Both the position numbers and the translations under genes were made by a program. The notes beneath the pieces were generated by a model. It worked only from the letters and a program-made list of their open reading frames with translations, ran no database searches and was not told where the DNA came from. Below, piece by piece: positions 43,769 through 52,338 of a DNA stretch of 64,000 nucleotides. This DNA comes from Lacihabitans sp. CCS-44. Lineage in GTDB: Bacteria; Bacteroidota; Bacteroidia; Cytophagales; Spirosomataceae. Positions within the stretch are counted from its first letter, which is position 1. Each line of letters starts with the position of its first letter. The DNA is taken from positions 62,001 through 126,000 of the forward strand of contig NZ_RJUE01000059.1 in NCBI RefSeq assembly GCF_024343735.1, given 5' to 3'.

Positions 43769-43853
43769 GGCCAGGGATAGTAGTGGAAAGCCCACAGCTG
43801 GCGTAGCCGCGAGGACTTGTAACGGATAGCCCGGTGCTTTAGCAGGCCGCCAG
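43769..43853 (+). ncRNA. Structured-RNA-like element upstream of dnaE
   Basis: An 85-base GC-rich block in an AT-rich gap: GGGATAGTAGTGGAAAGCCC (43774-43793), a stem CTGGCG (43798-43803) with CGCCAG (43848-43853), GGACTTGTAACGGATAGCCC (43813-43832) and a TGC-TTTA-GCA hairpin. The paired GATAG...GGAAAGCCC / GGATAGCCC segments recall a repeat often seen between Bacteroidota genes, but I cannot name an RNA family. Strand is uncertain. The remaining sequence up to 43952 shows nothing else. Confidence 0.5.
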
Positions 43854-43952
43854 ATAAGAATTCAAAGTATAGAGAAGTGCTGATTTTTAAGACTTTGAAT
43901 TTCACAAAGAAATTAATGAGAATCAGGATTTAGAAAGAATTGGGTTATTGGC

Positions 43953-43960
43953 TATATTTG
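43953..43960 (+). promoter_or_regulatory. -7 promoter box of dnaE
   Basis: TATATTTG, a perfect TAnnTTTG match, 30 bases before the dnaE ATG at 43991. It argues against a translation start at the in-frame TTG at 43940, which would lie upstream of the transcript. Confidence 0.5.
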
Positions 43961-43990
43961 CATAATACTACTTATTACAAAAAAGACAGG

Positions 43991-46900
43991 ATGCAATTCT
44001 CCCATTTACACAATCACACCCAATATTCGCTGTTGGATGGAGCTTCTAATGTAAAGAAACTCTTTGCAAAGGCACAAGCTGACAATATGCCAGCCATGGC
44101 GATTACCGACCATGGTAACATGTTCGGTGTGTTTGATTTTGTGGCGGCGGCGGACAAGTTCAATGTAAAGCCCATAGTGGGTTGTGAGTTGTATGTAGTG
44201 GAAGATCATACCCGTAAGCAATTTACGAAAGAGCAAAAAGACATTCGGTATCACCAGCTTTTGTTAGCCAAAAACCCCATTGGATACAAAAACCTGACGA
44301 AATTGTGTTCGCTGGGATACATGGAAGGGCTATACAGCAAATACCCGAGGGTGACCAAGGCGATGATTGAAAAATACAGGGAGGGGCTTATTGCTACCAC
44401 TTGTTGTATTGGAGCCTCGGTACCAAAGACGATATTGAAGAAAGGCGAGGAAGAGGGCGAAAAGGAGTTTCAATGGTGGCTGGAGAGGTTTGGAGAGGAT
44501 TATTATGTGGAAATACAACGCCATGAAATACCTGAACAAAACATAGTGAACGAGGTTTTGCTTAAATGGGCAAAAAAGTATAATGTAAAAGTTATTGCCT
44601 CGAACGACAGCCACTACGTGGATCAGTCCGACTGGGTGGCTCATGATATTTTGCTGTGTGTAAATACCAACGAAAAACTGGCAACACCGTCGGCAAAAGA
44701 TTTTGCGGACGACGAAACGATGAGCTCAAGAGATACCCGTTTTGCTTTTTTTAACGACCAATTTTATTTCAAGTCGACGGAAGAAATGAGCCACCTTTTT
44801 CGGGACATTCCGGCGGCGATAGACAACACCAATGAGATTGTTGGGAAGATTGAAAAACTGAATCTCAAGCAAGATATATTGTTGCCCAACTTCCCGATAC
44901 CTGAGGAATTTAAGATACACGCCGACGACAAGCTGAATCAATGGGAGTATTTGCGTCATTTGACCTATGAAGGTGCCAGAAGACGTTATGGAGAAATTAT
45001 AACTTCTACCCAAGAACGCCTTGACTTTGAGTTATTTACGATCAAAACCATGGGTTTTGCGGGATATTTCTTGATTGTGATGGATTTTATAAAAGCAGGG
45101 CGTGATTTGGGTGTAATGATTGGCCCTGGTCGTGGTTCGGCGGCGGGTTCGGTGGTGGCTTATTGTATAAGTATTACCAATATTGACCCCATAAAGTACA
45201 ATTTGCTTTTTGAGCGATTCTTAAATCCCGACCGAAAGTCAATGCCCGATATCGATACCGATTTTGACGACGAAGGCCGCCAGAAAGTGATTGATTATGT
45301 GGTAGATAAGTATGGAAAAAATCAAGTGGCCCAGATTATCACCTATGGTACCATGGCCACTAAGTCGTCAATAAAAGACGTGGCTCGGGTGATGGACTTA
45401 CCCCTTGCAGATGCCAACTACATAGCGAAGTTGATTCCTGACAAACCGTCTTATGGCATGGATTTCAAGAAATTGATACACATGCCCATGGCTGGCCCAA
45501 AATCATTGAACGAACTTGGCCTTGGCCCTGACGAACAGGAGAATGTGCGGAAAGTGCGAGAAATGTACAATGCCAACGATCTGACTTCCAAAGTTTTAAA
45601 ACAGGCCGAAAAATTGGAAGGTACTGTAAGGAACACGGGTATTCATGCTGCTGGTATCATCATAGCTCCATGGGATTTGTCTGACATTGTACCTGTTTGT
45701 ACTTCAAAAGACTCCGACTTATTGATAACGCAATACGAAGGAAAAGTTATAGAAGATGCCGGTGTAATCAAGATGGACTTTTTGGGATTGAGAAACCTCT
45801 CGATAATAAAAGAGGCCTTGAGGATGATCAAAGAAAACTATGGACATGAGATAGAGATTGACGAGATTCCGCTGGATGATGCCAAAACTTTTGAGCTTTT
45901 TCAAAGAGGAGAAACTACTGCGATATTCCAGTTTGAGTCTGATGGTATGAAAAAGTACATGAAGGAGCTCAAACCCGATAGATTTGACGACTTGATAGCA
46001 ATGAACGCCCTCTATCGCCCGGGTCCAATAGCTTACATACCTAACTTTATTGCCCGAAAACATGGAACTGAGGAAATAAAGTATGATTTGCCCGAAGTGG
46101 AGGAATATTTGGGAGAAACGTATGGAATCACGGTTTACCAAGAGCAAGTGATGCTTTTGTCGCAAAAGCTAGGCAATTTTACCAAAGGGGATGCCGATGT
46201 TTTGCGTAAAGCCATGGGTAAAAAGCAGATAGAGGTCTTGAACAAAATGAAGGTGAAGTTCATGGAAGGCGGTGCTGCCAATGGCCATGATACCAAAGTT
46301 TTAGAGAAAATATGGACCGACTGGGAGGCTTTTGCACAGTACGCCTTTAACAAATCGCATTCTACTTGTTACGCATTTGTGGCCTATCAAACTGCCTATC
46401 TTAAAGCACATTATACCGAGGAATACATGGCCGGGGTATTGACATCACAGTTGGGAAATATTGAAAAGATTACGTTTTTCATGGAAGAATGTAAGTTATT
46501 GGGATTGAACGTAAAAGGCCCCGATGTAAACGAGTCTTACAAAAGATTTAGCGTAAATAAGAAAAAGGAGATTCGTTTTGGCTTAGGAGGAATAAAAGGA
46601 AGTGGAGATGCCGCCATAGATGCCATTATAGAGGAAAGAGACAAAAATGGGCCATTTGCCGATATTTTTGATTTTGTGACTAGGGTAAATCTACGAACAG
46701 TAAACAAAAAAACGCTCGAATCGCTGACTTATGCAGGTGCTTTTGATTGTTTTGACGATATTCATCGGGCAGTTTATTTCCATGAAGTTGATGGCAGCAC
46801 TTTTATAGAAAAACTGATTAGGTATGCCAACAAAGTAGCTGAAGATAAGGCTTCTGCACAAAATTCACTGTTTGGTGGATTTGAAACCAATGGTGGATTT

Positions 46901-47581
46901 GACATTCAGAAACCCAAGTCGGAAAACATAGAACAATGGGGAGACATAGAAAAACTCAAATACGAAAAAGACGTGGTGGGTTTTTATATTTCAGGACATC
47001 CACTTGACCAGTTTTCCATAGAAATGTCGCTATGCAAACCTTTGGAGCAGCTATTTGAGCCTGATAATGTAAATCGAGAATTTATTGTTGGTGGAGTGAT
47101 ATCTTCCGTACAACAGAAACAGTCCAAAAATGGAAATCCGTTTGGGATATTCAAGATTGAGGATTACACCTCTTCACTCGAAATTATGCTTTTCGGGAAA
47201 GATTATGTAGAGTTTTCAAATTATTTAGGCCTGGGCTTTTTTGTAAGCATTAGAGGAAAAATCCAAACCAAATGGAACCGCGAAGGTGAGCTAGAATTTA
47301 AACCGTTGCAGATTGACTTGCTCAACGACATGAAAGCCAAGCGATTCAAAGAAGTAAATGTAAAATTAAACTTGGCCGAAATCAACGACATCACTATCAA
47401 TGGATTACTGGATATTATTACTTCAAATCCTGGCAAATTCAACTTCAAGATGAATGTGTATGACATGGACGAAAAATATGACGTTGCCATGTTTTCTAGA
47501 ACGATGAAGATTGACCTCAACAAAGACGTTCAAAAGAGTCTTTTGGAGATAGTTGGAGAAGAAAACGTGAGTTTTGGTTAA
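43991..47581 (+). CDS. dnaE: DNA polymerase III alpha subunit
   Basis: A 1196-residue replicative polymerase from ATG 43991. N-terminal PHP domain (SHLHNHTQYSLLDG, 4-17). Polymerase core with the catalytic aspartates in PDIDTDFDD (419-427; Asp420, 422, 424) and GPGRGSAAGSVVAY just before it. Fingers and beta-binding region, then helix-hairpin-helix and an OB domain (FIVGGVISSVQQKQSKNGNP, about 1030-1050). Length fits DnaE1. It copies the chromosome as part of the holoenzyme. Its stop overlaps that of the convergent acyltransferase gene by 4 bases. Confidence 0.98.
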   Translation: MQFSHLHNHTQYSLLDGASNVKKLFAKAQADNMPAMAITDHGNMFGVFDFVAAADKFNVKPIVGCELYVVEDHTRKQFTKEQKDIRYHQLLLAKNPIGYKNLTKLCSLGYMEGLYSKYPRVTKAMIEKYREGLIATTCCIGASVPKTILKKGEEEGEKEFQWWLERFGEDYYVEIQRHEIPEQNIVNEVLLKWAKKYNVKVIASNDSHYVDQSDWVAHDILLCVNTNEKLATPSAKDFADDETMSSRDTRFAFFNDQFYFKSTEEMSHLFRDIPAAIDNTNEIVGKIEKLNLKQDILLPNFPIPEEFKIHADDKLNQWEYLRHLTYEGARRRYGEIITSTQERLDFELFTIKTMGFAGYFLIVMDFIKAGRDLGVMIGPGRGSAAGSVVAYCISITNIDPIKYNLLFERFLNPDRKSMPDIDTDFDDEGRQKVIDYVVDKYGKNQVAQIITYGTMATKSSIKDVARVMDLPLADANYIAKLIPDKPSYGMDFKKLIHMPMAGPKSLNELGLGPDEQENVRKVREMYNANDLTSKVLKQAEKLEGTVRNTGIHAAGIIIAPWDLSDIVPVCTSKDSDLLITQYEGKVIEDAGVIKMDFLGLRNLSIIKEALRMIKENYGHEIEIDEIPLDDAKTFELFQRGETTAIFQFESDGMKKYMKELKPDRFDDLIAMNALYRPGPIAYIPNFIARKHGTEEIKYDLPEVEEYLGETYGITVYQEQVMLLSQKLGNFTKGDADVLRKAMGKKQIEVLNKMKVKFMEGGAANGHDTKVLEKIWTDWEAFAQYAFNKSHSTCYAFVAYQTAYLKAHYTEEYMAGVLTSQLGNIEKITFFMEECKLLGLNVKGPDVNESYKRFSVNKKKEIRFGLGGIKGSGDAAIDAIIEERDKNGPFADIFDFVTRVNLRTVNKKTLESLTYAGAFDCFDDIHRAVYFHEVDGSTFIEKLIRYANKVAEDKASAQNSLFGGFETNGGFDIQKPKSENIEQWGDIEKLKYEKDVVGFYISGHPLDQFSIEMSLCKPLEQLFEPDNVNREFIVGGVISSVQQKQSKNGNPFGIFKIEDYTSSLEIMLFGKDYVEFSNYLGLGFFVSIRGKIQTKWNREGELEFKPLQIDLLNDMKAKRFKEVNVKLNLAEINDITINGLLDIITSNPGKFNFKMNVYDMDEKYDVAMFSRTMKIDLNKDVQKSLLEIVGEENVSFG

Positions 47582-48486
47582 GATTTTCTTGAAAAATTAA
47601 AACCATATTCTACACCAGCCGGCATTTTGTGTTTCCAGCGTTTATGTGTCCAAAGCCAATATTTTGGAGCTGCCAGAATATCCTTTTCAAGAAGCTCGGC
47701 GTGTTTTGTCATAATAAAACCTTCTGGCTCTGATTTGGATTGGTCAGAAATCAACTCAAAAGCCATGGTGTAATGACCTTTTTGAGGAACTGTAACGTGT
47801 GCAAAAACCACGGGATAATCGAATTGTTGAGCGATTTTCTCGGTACCCGTAAAGAAAGTAGTATCCTGATTTAAGAATTTGGTCCAGAAAGATTTAGTCG
47901 GGGGAGCAGATTGGTCATTGGCAAGCGTAACTGCAAAAGCCTTTCCATAGTCTTTTTTGATACTTGTAAAGGTGTCGAATGTAGGAAAAAAAACAGTCCC
48001 AAAAGCCGTTCTGGACTTGAAAAACAAGTTATTGAAGTAATTATTACTCATTTTGTGATACGGAACTAACACTTTATGCTTCAAGTAGAAAGGCATGGCT
48101 TTGGCTATCAATTCATAATTTCCGATGTGGCCTAGTGTTATAACGACATTTTTGTTTGCTTCAAAAAACGGAATTAGTATTTCGGTGTTCTCTAACTTAA
48201 TTTTTTCCAATAATGATTCCTCCGAAATAGTGAAACTCTTGATGGTTTCCACAAACATATCGGCCAGGTATTTATAAAAATCTGAGGCAATGTGTTCTCT
48301 TTCTTCTTTACTTTTTTCAGGAAATGAGTTCTTAAGATTCTGCTCTACCACTTTTTTTCTATAACCCACTAATTTATAAAGCACTGGATAGATAAATCCT
48401 CTAGAAATTATATATAAAAACTTAAGGGGTAGAATTGAAAAAAAATACAAAAAAGGTAATGTTATATAAAAAGCAATGGCTTGCAT
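47578..48486 (-). CDS. Lysophospholipid acyltransferase family protein (LpxL/HtrB-like)
   Basis: A 302-residue membrane-associated acyltransferase. One N-terminal membrane segment (about 5-30), then the catalytic HxxxxE motif HIGNYE (about 118-123) and the family segment VTLANDQSAPPTKSFWTKFL. This matches the late acyltransferases of lipid A synthesis; in Bacteroidota they add secondary acyl chains. The exact acyl donor and acceptor are not readable. It follows the MobA-like gene by three bases. Confidence 0.88.
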   Translation of the reverse strand: MQAIAFYITLPFLYFFSILPLKFLYIISRGFIYPVLYKLVGYRKKVVEQNLKNSFPEKSKEEREHIASDFYKYLADMFVETIKSFTISEESLLEKIKLENTEILIPFFEANKNVVITLGHIGNYELIAKAMPFYLKHKVLVPYHKMSNNYFNNLFFKSRTAFGTVFFPTFDTFTSIKKDYGKAFAVTLANDQSAPPTKSFWTKFLNQDTTFFTGTEKIAQQFDYPVVFAHVTVPQKGHYTMAFELISDQSKSEPEGFIMTKHAELLEKDILAAPKYWLWTHKRWKHKMPAGVEYGFNFSRKS

Positions 48487-48489
48487 GGA

Positions 48490-49086
48490 TTAGTTTTTTG
48501 ATTGTAAAAAGTTATAGTAATCCTCTTTGGTGTCTAAATCAACCGCTCCTAAATCAAAATCTACGGCAACGATTTCCTCAGGATATTTATTGAAAATTTG
48601 TTTGGCACCGTGTTCGGGTTTCATATCCAAAATATCCTCAAAACGTTCTTTCTTGTACAATACCGGCACACCCAACGTACCGCTATATTTCGAGGCTATT
48701 ATCGTTTTATCTGGAAATTCACGAGCAGTTTCTATTAGTTTTTTAATAACGGCGGCATTTACAAACGGCATATCTGAGGTCATAAATATCAAACCATCAA
48801 AACCTTTGGTGATCAAGTACGAACCCACCAATCCCATTTTTATTGAACTCCCCATCCCCTTTTGCCAATCGGGATTGTCAATTATACCAATTGGAATATT
48901 TTCCAACAGCGGCACAATCTTGGTTTTGTTAGCTCCAACCACAACAGTCACTGGATGAGCCTCAGTATCAAGGACTTCATCTACTAGATATTTAAGCATT
49001 GGAACACCAAAAATCGGAAGAATTTGCTTGGCCACACCCATTCGTTTCGACTCCCCCGCTGCTAAAATTACCACTCCAATGTTCAT
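48490..49086 (-). CDS. MobA/MocA-like nucleotidyltransferase
   Basis: A 198-residue protein of the NTP_transf_3 family. N-terminal nucleotide-binding motif VILAAGESKRMGVAKQILPI and the DMPFV metal-binding segment (SDMPFVNAAVI). Members include MobA and MocA, which attach nucleotides to molybdopterin; no other molybdenum cofactor genes are in the window, so another NTP transfer role is possible. First gene of a two-gene unit with the acyltransferase. Confidence 0.85.
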   Translation of the reverse strand: MNIGVVILAAGESKRMGVAKQILPIFGVPMLKYLVDEVLDTEAHPVTVVVGANKTKIVPLLENIPIGIIDNPDWQKGMGSSIKMGLVGSYLITKGFDGLIFMTSDMPFVNAAVIKKLIETAREFPDKTIIASKYSGTLGVPVLYKKERFEDILDMKPEHGAKQIFNKYPEEIVAVDFDLGAVDLDTKEDYYNFLQSKN

Positions 49087-49185
49087 TTATCCGATTTTTT
49101 GTGCAAAATTGCAATAATTTTACGTGCAAATGAAAGTTTTGGCATGATGTTTTCGTTTCCAAAGCTGAATATAAATTTTATCCCA

Positions 49186-50196
49186 ATGAAAATAAGAAAT
49201 GCTTTCTTAATCCTTAAGACTGTTCTACTGAGTATTGTGTTGATTAGCTGCGGTGGTGGCGATGTAAATCCCAACGGTACCACCTTTGACATTTACATTG
49301 ATTTTTGGAACACTTCGGGTAAAAGCCCCGAAATCAGATTTGATGAGTTAAAAACCTCCAGAGAAATAAAAATTGACTTTACTAAAAACTTTGAAGGCCA
49401 AGTAGATGGCCCCGCTGGCACCAAAGTAATCATTGACAATTTTAGAATTATTGATGAATACTCAAACAACTACAATATAGAAGCTATCAATGCTTACGAG
49501 TTCAAAAAAGAAACCAATGATTGGAAAAAAGATGTAGAATTTACGATGTCTTTTAGCCAATCAGAAGACATCAGTGTAGTTTTGGTTTTGGACAGAAGCG
49601 AATCATTAGGCACTGATTTTGAAACAGTTAAAACCTATGCTATAGATTTTATCGAGAAAATATTTACAGAAAGGAAAGTGGTAAAGATGGGTATTGTTGA
49701 TTTCTCTGATACTGTAAATGAGTTTCCTTTGTCTACCGACAAAGAAGCCCTGAAAAACTATGTGAAAGGCCTCAAGCAAGGTAAATTTACAGCTCTTTAT
49801 AATGCCATGGATGCTGGTATAGACATGCTACAAGCTTCCAAGTCGCAGTCTAGGGTATTGTTTACTTTTACGGATGGCTCTGACAACATGGCACCTCCGG
49901 CAGTCAACGCCGACTATCTTTTGGGCAAAATTAAGTCTGATAAAAATTCTTATAAAATTACCAGTTTTTGTATTGGACTAAATGGAAAAGGTGGTGTAGA
50001 TAAAACAGTTTTAACAAAACTGGCAAGTGGTGGTTCTGCAAATTTCCCAGAAACAGTGAAAGAACTAAAAGATGTTTTCACCAAATTCGGAAGAGTTATT
50101 TCTAATGTTTACAATTTAGAATATGTTAGAAACCAGCAAATTATAAACCGATCGGATCCAAGGAAATTAAAATTTGAGATAATAACTTCGAATTAA
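49186..50196 (+). CDS. Lipoprotein with von Willebrand factor A domain
   Basis: A 336-residue protein from ATG 49186, which gives a signal peptide ending in the lipobox LISC (Cys22); an in-frame start at 49099 only adds a non-signal stretch. After an N-terminal beta region the VWA domain (about 150-330) has the MIDAS motif DRSES (LVLDRSESLG) and the later TDGSD metal residues. Such domains bind proteins through a metal ion. Role unknown. Divergent from the MobA-like gene, convergent with tcdA. Confidence 0.8.
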   Translation: MKIRNAFLILKTVLLSIVLISCGGGDVNPNGTTFDIYIDFWNTSGKSPEIRFDELKTSREIKIDFTKNFEGQVDGPAGTKVIIDNFRIIDEYSNNYNIEAINAYEFKKETNDWKKDVEFTMSFSQSEDISVVLVLDRSESLGTDFETVKTYAIDFIEKIFTERKVVKMGIVDFSDTVNEFPLSTDKEALKNYVKGLKQGKFTALYNAMDAGIDMLQASKSQSRVLFTFTDGSDNMAPPAVNADYLLGKIKSDKNSYKITSFCIGLNGKGGVDKTVLTKLASGGSANFPETVKELKDVFTKFGRVISNVYNLEYVRNQQIINRSDPRKLKFEIITSN

Positions 50197-50216
50197 AAAA
50201 CAGTATCAATAACATA

Positions 50217-50246
50217 AAAAAAGCCTTGAGATTCAAGGCTTTTTTT
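50217..50246. terminator. Bidirectional terminator
   Basis: AAGCCTTGA and TCAAGGCTT form a 9-bp stem with A and T runs on both sides, between the convergent VWA and tcdA genes. Confidence 0.85.
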
Positions 50247-50269
50247 GCATTTTAATATTTCTAATAATA

Positions 50270-51052
50270 CTATTTCTTCTTTTTGATATTGCTAGATTTC
50301 ATCATTTTTGGCCTTTTTTGAGTTTCTATATTTATACCCAACAAATCTCTTATAACTATCGAAGCAGCAACACCTCCAAAGGCCGCTGGCAAATAGGAAA
50401 TAGTGCCATAAGCTGACTGCTTGAAGTTGGAGCCATCGGTCATTATTAAAGAGTCTTTGTCCATTTCTTCCAAAGAATAAACTGCCCTGACACCTTTGGC
50501 AACCTCCATTTTCTTGAGTCTTTTCCTTACGTAAAATGCCAATTTGCATGTATGGGTTTCGAACAAATCTGCCACTCTAATCTGTGTAGGATCTGTTTTA
50601 CCACCAGCTCCCATCGAACTCACTACTTTTTTGCCACTTTTGTAGGCCGATGCAATTAAGGTTAGTTTGGGAGTAATGCTGTCAATGCAGTCCATCACGT
50701 AGTCATATTGATTTTTCATGAGTTCCTCACAGCGTTCAGGACTCAAAAACTCATTAATGACATTTAGCTTCAAGTCTGGATTGATAGCCAAAAGTCTGTC
50801 CTTCATCCAACCGGCTTTACTGACGCCATGCGTTGTAAAAAGTGCTGGAAGCTGACGATTTCTGTTTGTTGGATCAACCACGTCACCATCTACAATGGTC
50901 ATCTCGCCCACTCCCGCTCTACATATAAATTCCGCGGCAAAAGAACCTACGCCGCCTAAACCTACCACCAAAACATGCGAATTCTGAAGTTTTTGTATAT
51001 TTTCTTTTCCAATCAAGAGCTCACTTCTCGAGAGCCAACCTAAATCACTCAT
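50270..51052 (-). CDS. tcdA: tRNA threonylcarbamoyladenosine dehydratase (ThiF/E1-like)
   Basis: A 260-residue E1-like ATP-dependent enzyme that cyclises the t6A base in tRNA to ct6A. ATP-binding GLGGVGS (31-37), the RNRQ arginine-finger segment (about 64-67) and the DSITPKL and SSMGAGGKTDP motifs match TcdA/CsdL. A Lys-rich tail ends the protein. It starts 4 bases inside the tatD gene. CsdA/CsdE partners are not in the window. Confidence 0.9.
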   Translation of the reverse strand: MSDLGWLSRSELLIGKENIQKLQNSHVLVVGLGGVGSFAAEFICRAGVGEMTIVDGDVVDPTNRNRQLPALFTTHGVSKAGWMKDRLLAINPDLKLNVINEFLSPERCEELMKNQYDYVMDCIDSITPKLTLIASAYKSGKKVVSSMGAGGKTDPTQIRVADLFETHTCKLAFYVRKRLKKMEVAKGVRAVYSLEEMDKDSLIMTDGSNFKQSAYGTISYLPAAFGGVAASIVIRDLLGINIETQKRPKMMKSSNIKKKK

Positions 51053-51720
51053 AAGTACAATTCTAAATAATTTTGATATATTTTATCTTTTAGTTCTTCT
51101 ATATTTATTTTCAAAATATCCGCTGCCATTTCATACACTTCACTCACCACTAATGCTTTATCGTCATCAGTCTCAAAGAAAACTTGATCTAAAGAAATAT
51201 TCCTGAGTGCTTCTTTCACCAAATCCGATTCCATCAAAGCCCTTCCAAATGAAAGAAAAAAACCTTTTTGCGTTAATTCTTTTGCCAAATCAACTTTACG
51301 ATTGAAACCATGGATAACCATTGGCACCTTAGGCCTGACCACCTTCTTTATCGCGATGAGTTCGTTAAAACTTTTTACACAATGCACTATTATTGGCTTT
51401 TTTACCACCTCCGCAACTCGGATTTGCTTCAAAAACACTTCTTCTTGAAGTTTCAAATCTGGCCCATTGAGTTTATCAAGACCAATTTCTCCAATTGCTT
51501 TTACTCTTGAATCCCCTGCCAAGTATTCTAAAACCTCCAATTGCTCAAAAAAAGAATCCTCCGATACGCTCCAAGGGTGAATTCCGACCGAAACCGATTC
51601 ATTTTCTCCAAAAAAATGCTCTAAATCTTCTCCCAAAGTACTTACTGTGATGTCCAAATTAAAAACTTTTTTTATATTGGCATCGAAAGTCTGAGAATGG
51701 TTATGAATATCTAGAAACAT
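51049..51720 (-). CDS. TatD family metal-dependent hydrolase
   Basis: A 223-residue TIM-barrel hydrolase. Metal ligands in DIHNH (4-8), AIGEIGLD, IIVHCVKS, VIHGF and FFETDDD correspond to the TatD set. TatD proteins are nucleases involved in DNA processing. It is shorter than E. coli TatD (260) and lacks part of the N-terminal region, as is usual in Bacteroidota members. Overlaps tcdA by 4 bases; a 27-base gap separates it from the divergent elaA. Confidence 0.88.
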   Translation of the reverse strand: MFLDIHNHSQTFDANIKKVFNLDITVSTLGEDLEHFFGENESVSVGIHPWSVSEDSFFEQLEVLEYLAGDSRVKAIGEIGLDKLNGPDLKLQEEVFLKQIRVAEVVKKPIIVHCVKSFNELIAIKKVVRPKVPMVIHGFNRKVDLAKELTQKGFFLSFGRALMESDLVKEALRNISLDQVFFETDDDKALVVSEVYEMAADILKINIEELKDKIYQNYLELYL

Positions 51721-51747
51721 AAATATTTTTTCACAAAAATAACAATA

Positions 51748-52203
51748 ATGGGTAATCTTCGGATAGAATGTAAGGCTTTTGCTGAATTAAGTGTGGATGA
51801 ACTCTATGAAATATTGGCTCTCAGGTCAGAAGTTTTTGTGGTGGAACAGAACTGTGTTTTCCTGGACTTGGATTACAAAGACCAAAAAGCTATACACTTT
51901 ATGGGTTATGGCCACAATAATCAACTGATGGCTTACACCCGACTTTTTGACGCTGGCCTTTATTATGAGGGTTTTTTAAGTATTGGCAGAGTTGTGGCGT
52001 CACCAAATGGCCGTGGTGAGGGATATGGAAGACAAATATTTGGGAAATCCGTTGAGAAAGTACAAGAACTCTTTGGCGAAAAATCAATAAAAATAGGAGC
52101 CCAAGCGTATTTGGAAAGCTTTTATGCTTCGTTTGGCTTCGAAAGTATCAATGAAGACTACATAGAAGATGGAATTCCTCATAAGATTATGGTGAGGGCG
52201 TAG
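51748..52203 (+). CDS. elaA: ElaA-like GNAT acetyltransferase
   Basis: A 151-residue GNAT protein. The ElaA hallmarks are present: LYEILALRSEVFVVEQNC, YKDQKAIHF, the acetyl-CoA loop RVVASPNGRGEGYGRQI and the C-terminal YLESFYASFGFE. Acetyl acceptor unknown. Monocistronic. A 30-base stretch of GGATTTACAC-type repeats follows. Confidence 0.9.
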   Translation: MGNLRIECKAFAELSVDELYEILALRSEVFVVEQNCVFLDLDYKDQKAIHFMGYGHNNQLMAYTRLFDAGLYYEGFLSIGRVVASPNGRGEGYGRQIFGKSVEKVQELFGEKSIKIGAQAYLESFYASFGFESINEDYIEDGIPHKIMVRA

Positions 52204-52228
52204 GTATTTGGAGGGATAAACAATTTAA

Positions 52229-52283
52229 TGGAACACGGATTACACGGATATTGAAAATATCACGGATTTACACAAATTTCAGG
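52229..52283. repeat. Short degenerate repeat (CACGGATTACACGGAT type)
   Basis: GAACACGGATTACACGGATA followed by ATCACGGATTTACACAAATT: a two-unit degenerate direct repeat of a kind that recurs between genes in many genomes. No coding potential. Confidence 0.5.
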
Positions 52284-52338
52284 CTGAATAGATTTTTACA
52301 TTTTTTTTAATAATTAAGCAAAATGTACTTTTTGAAAC

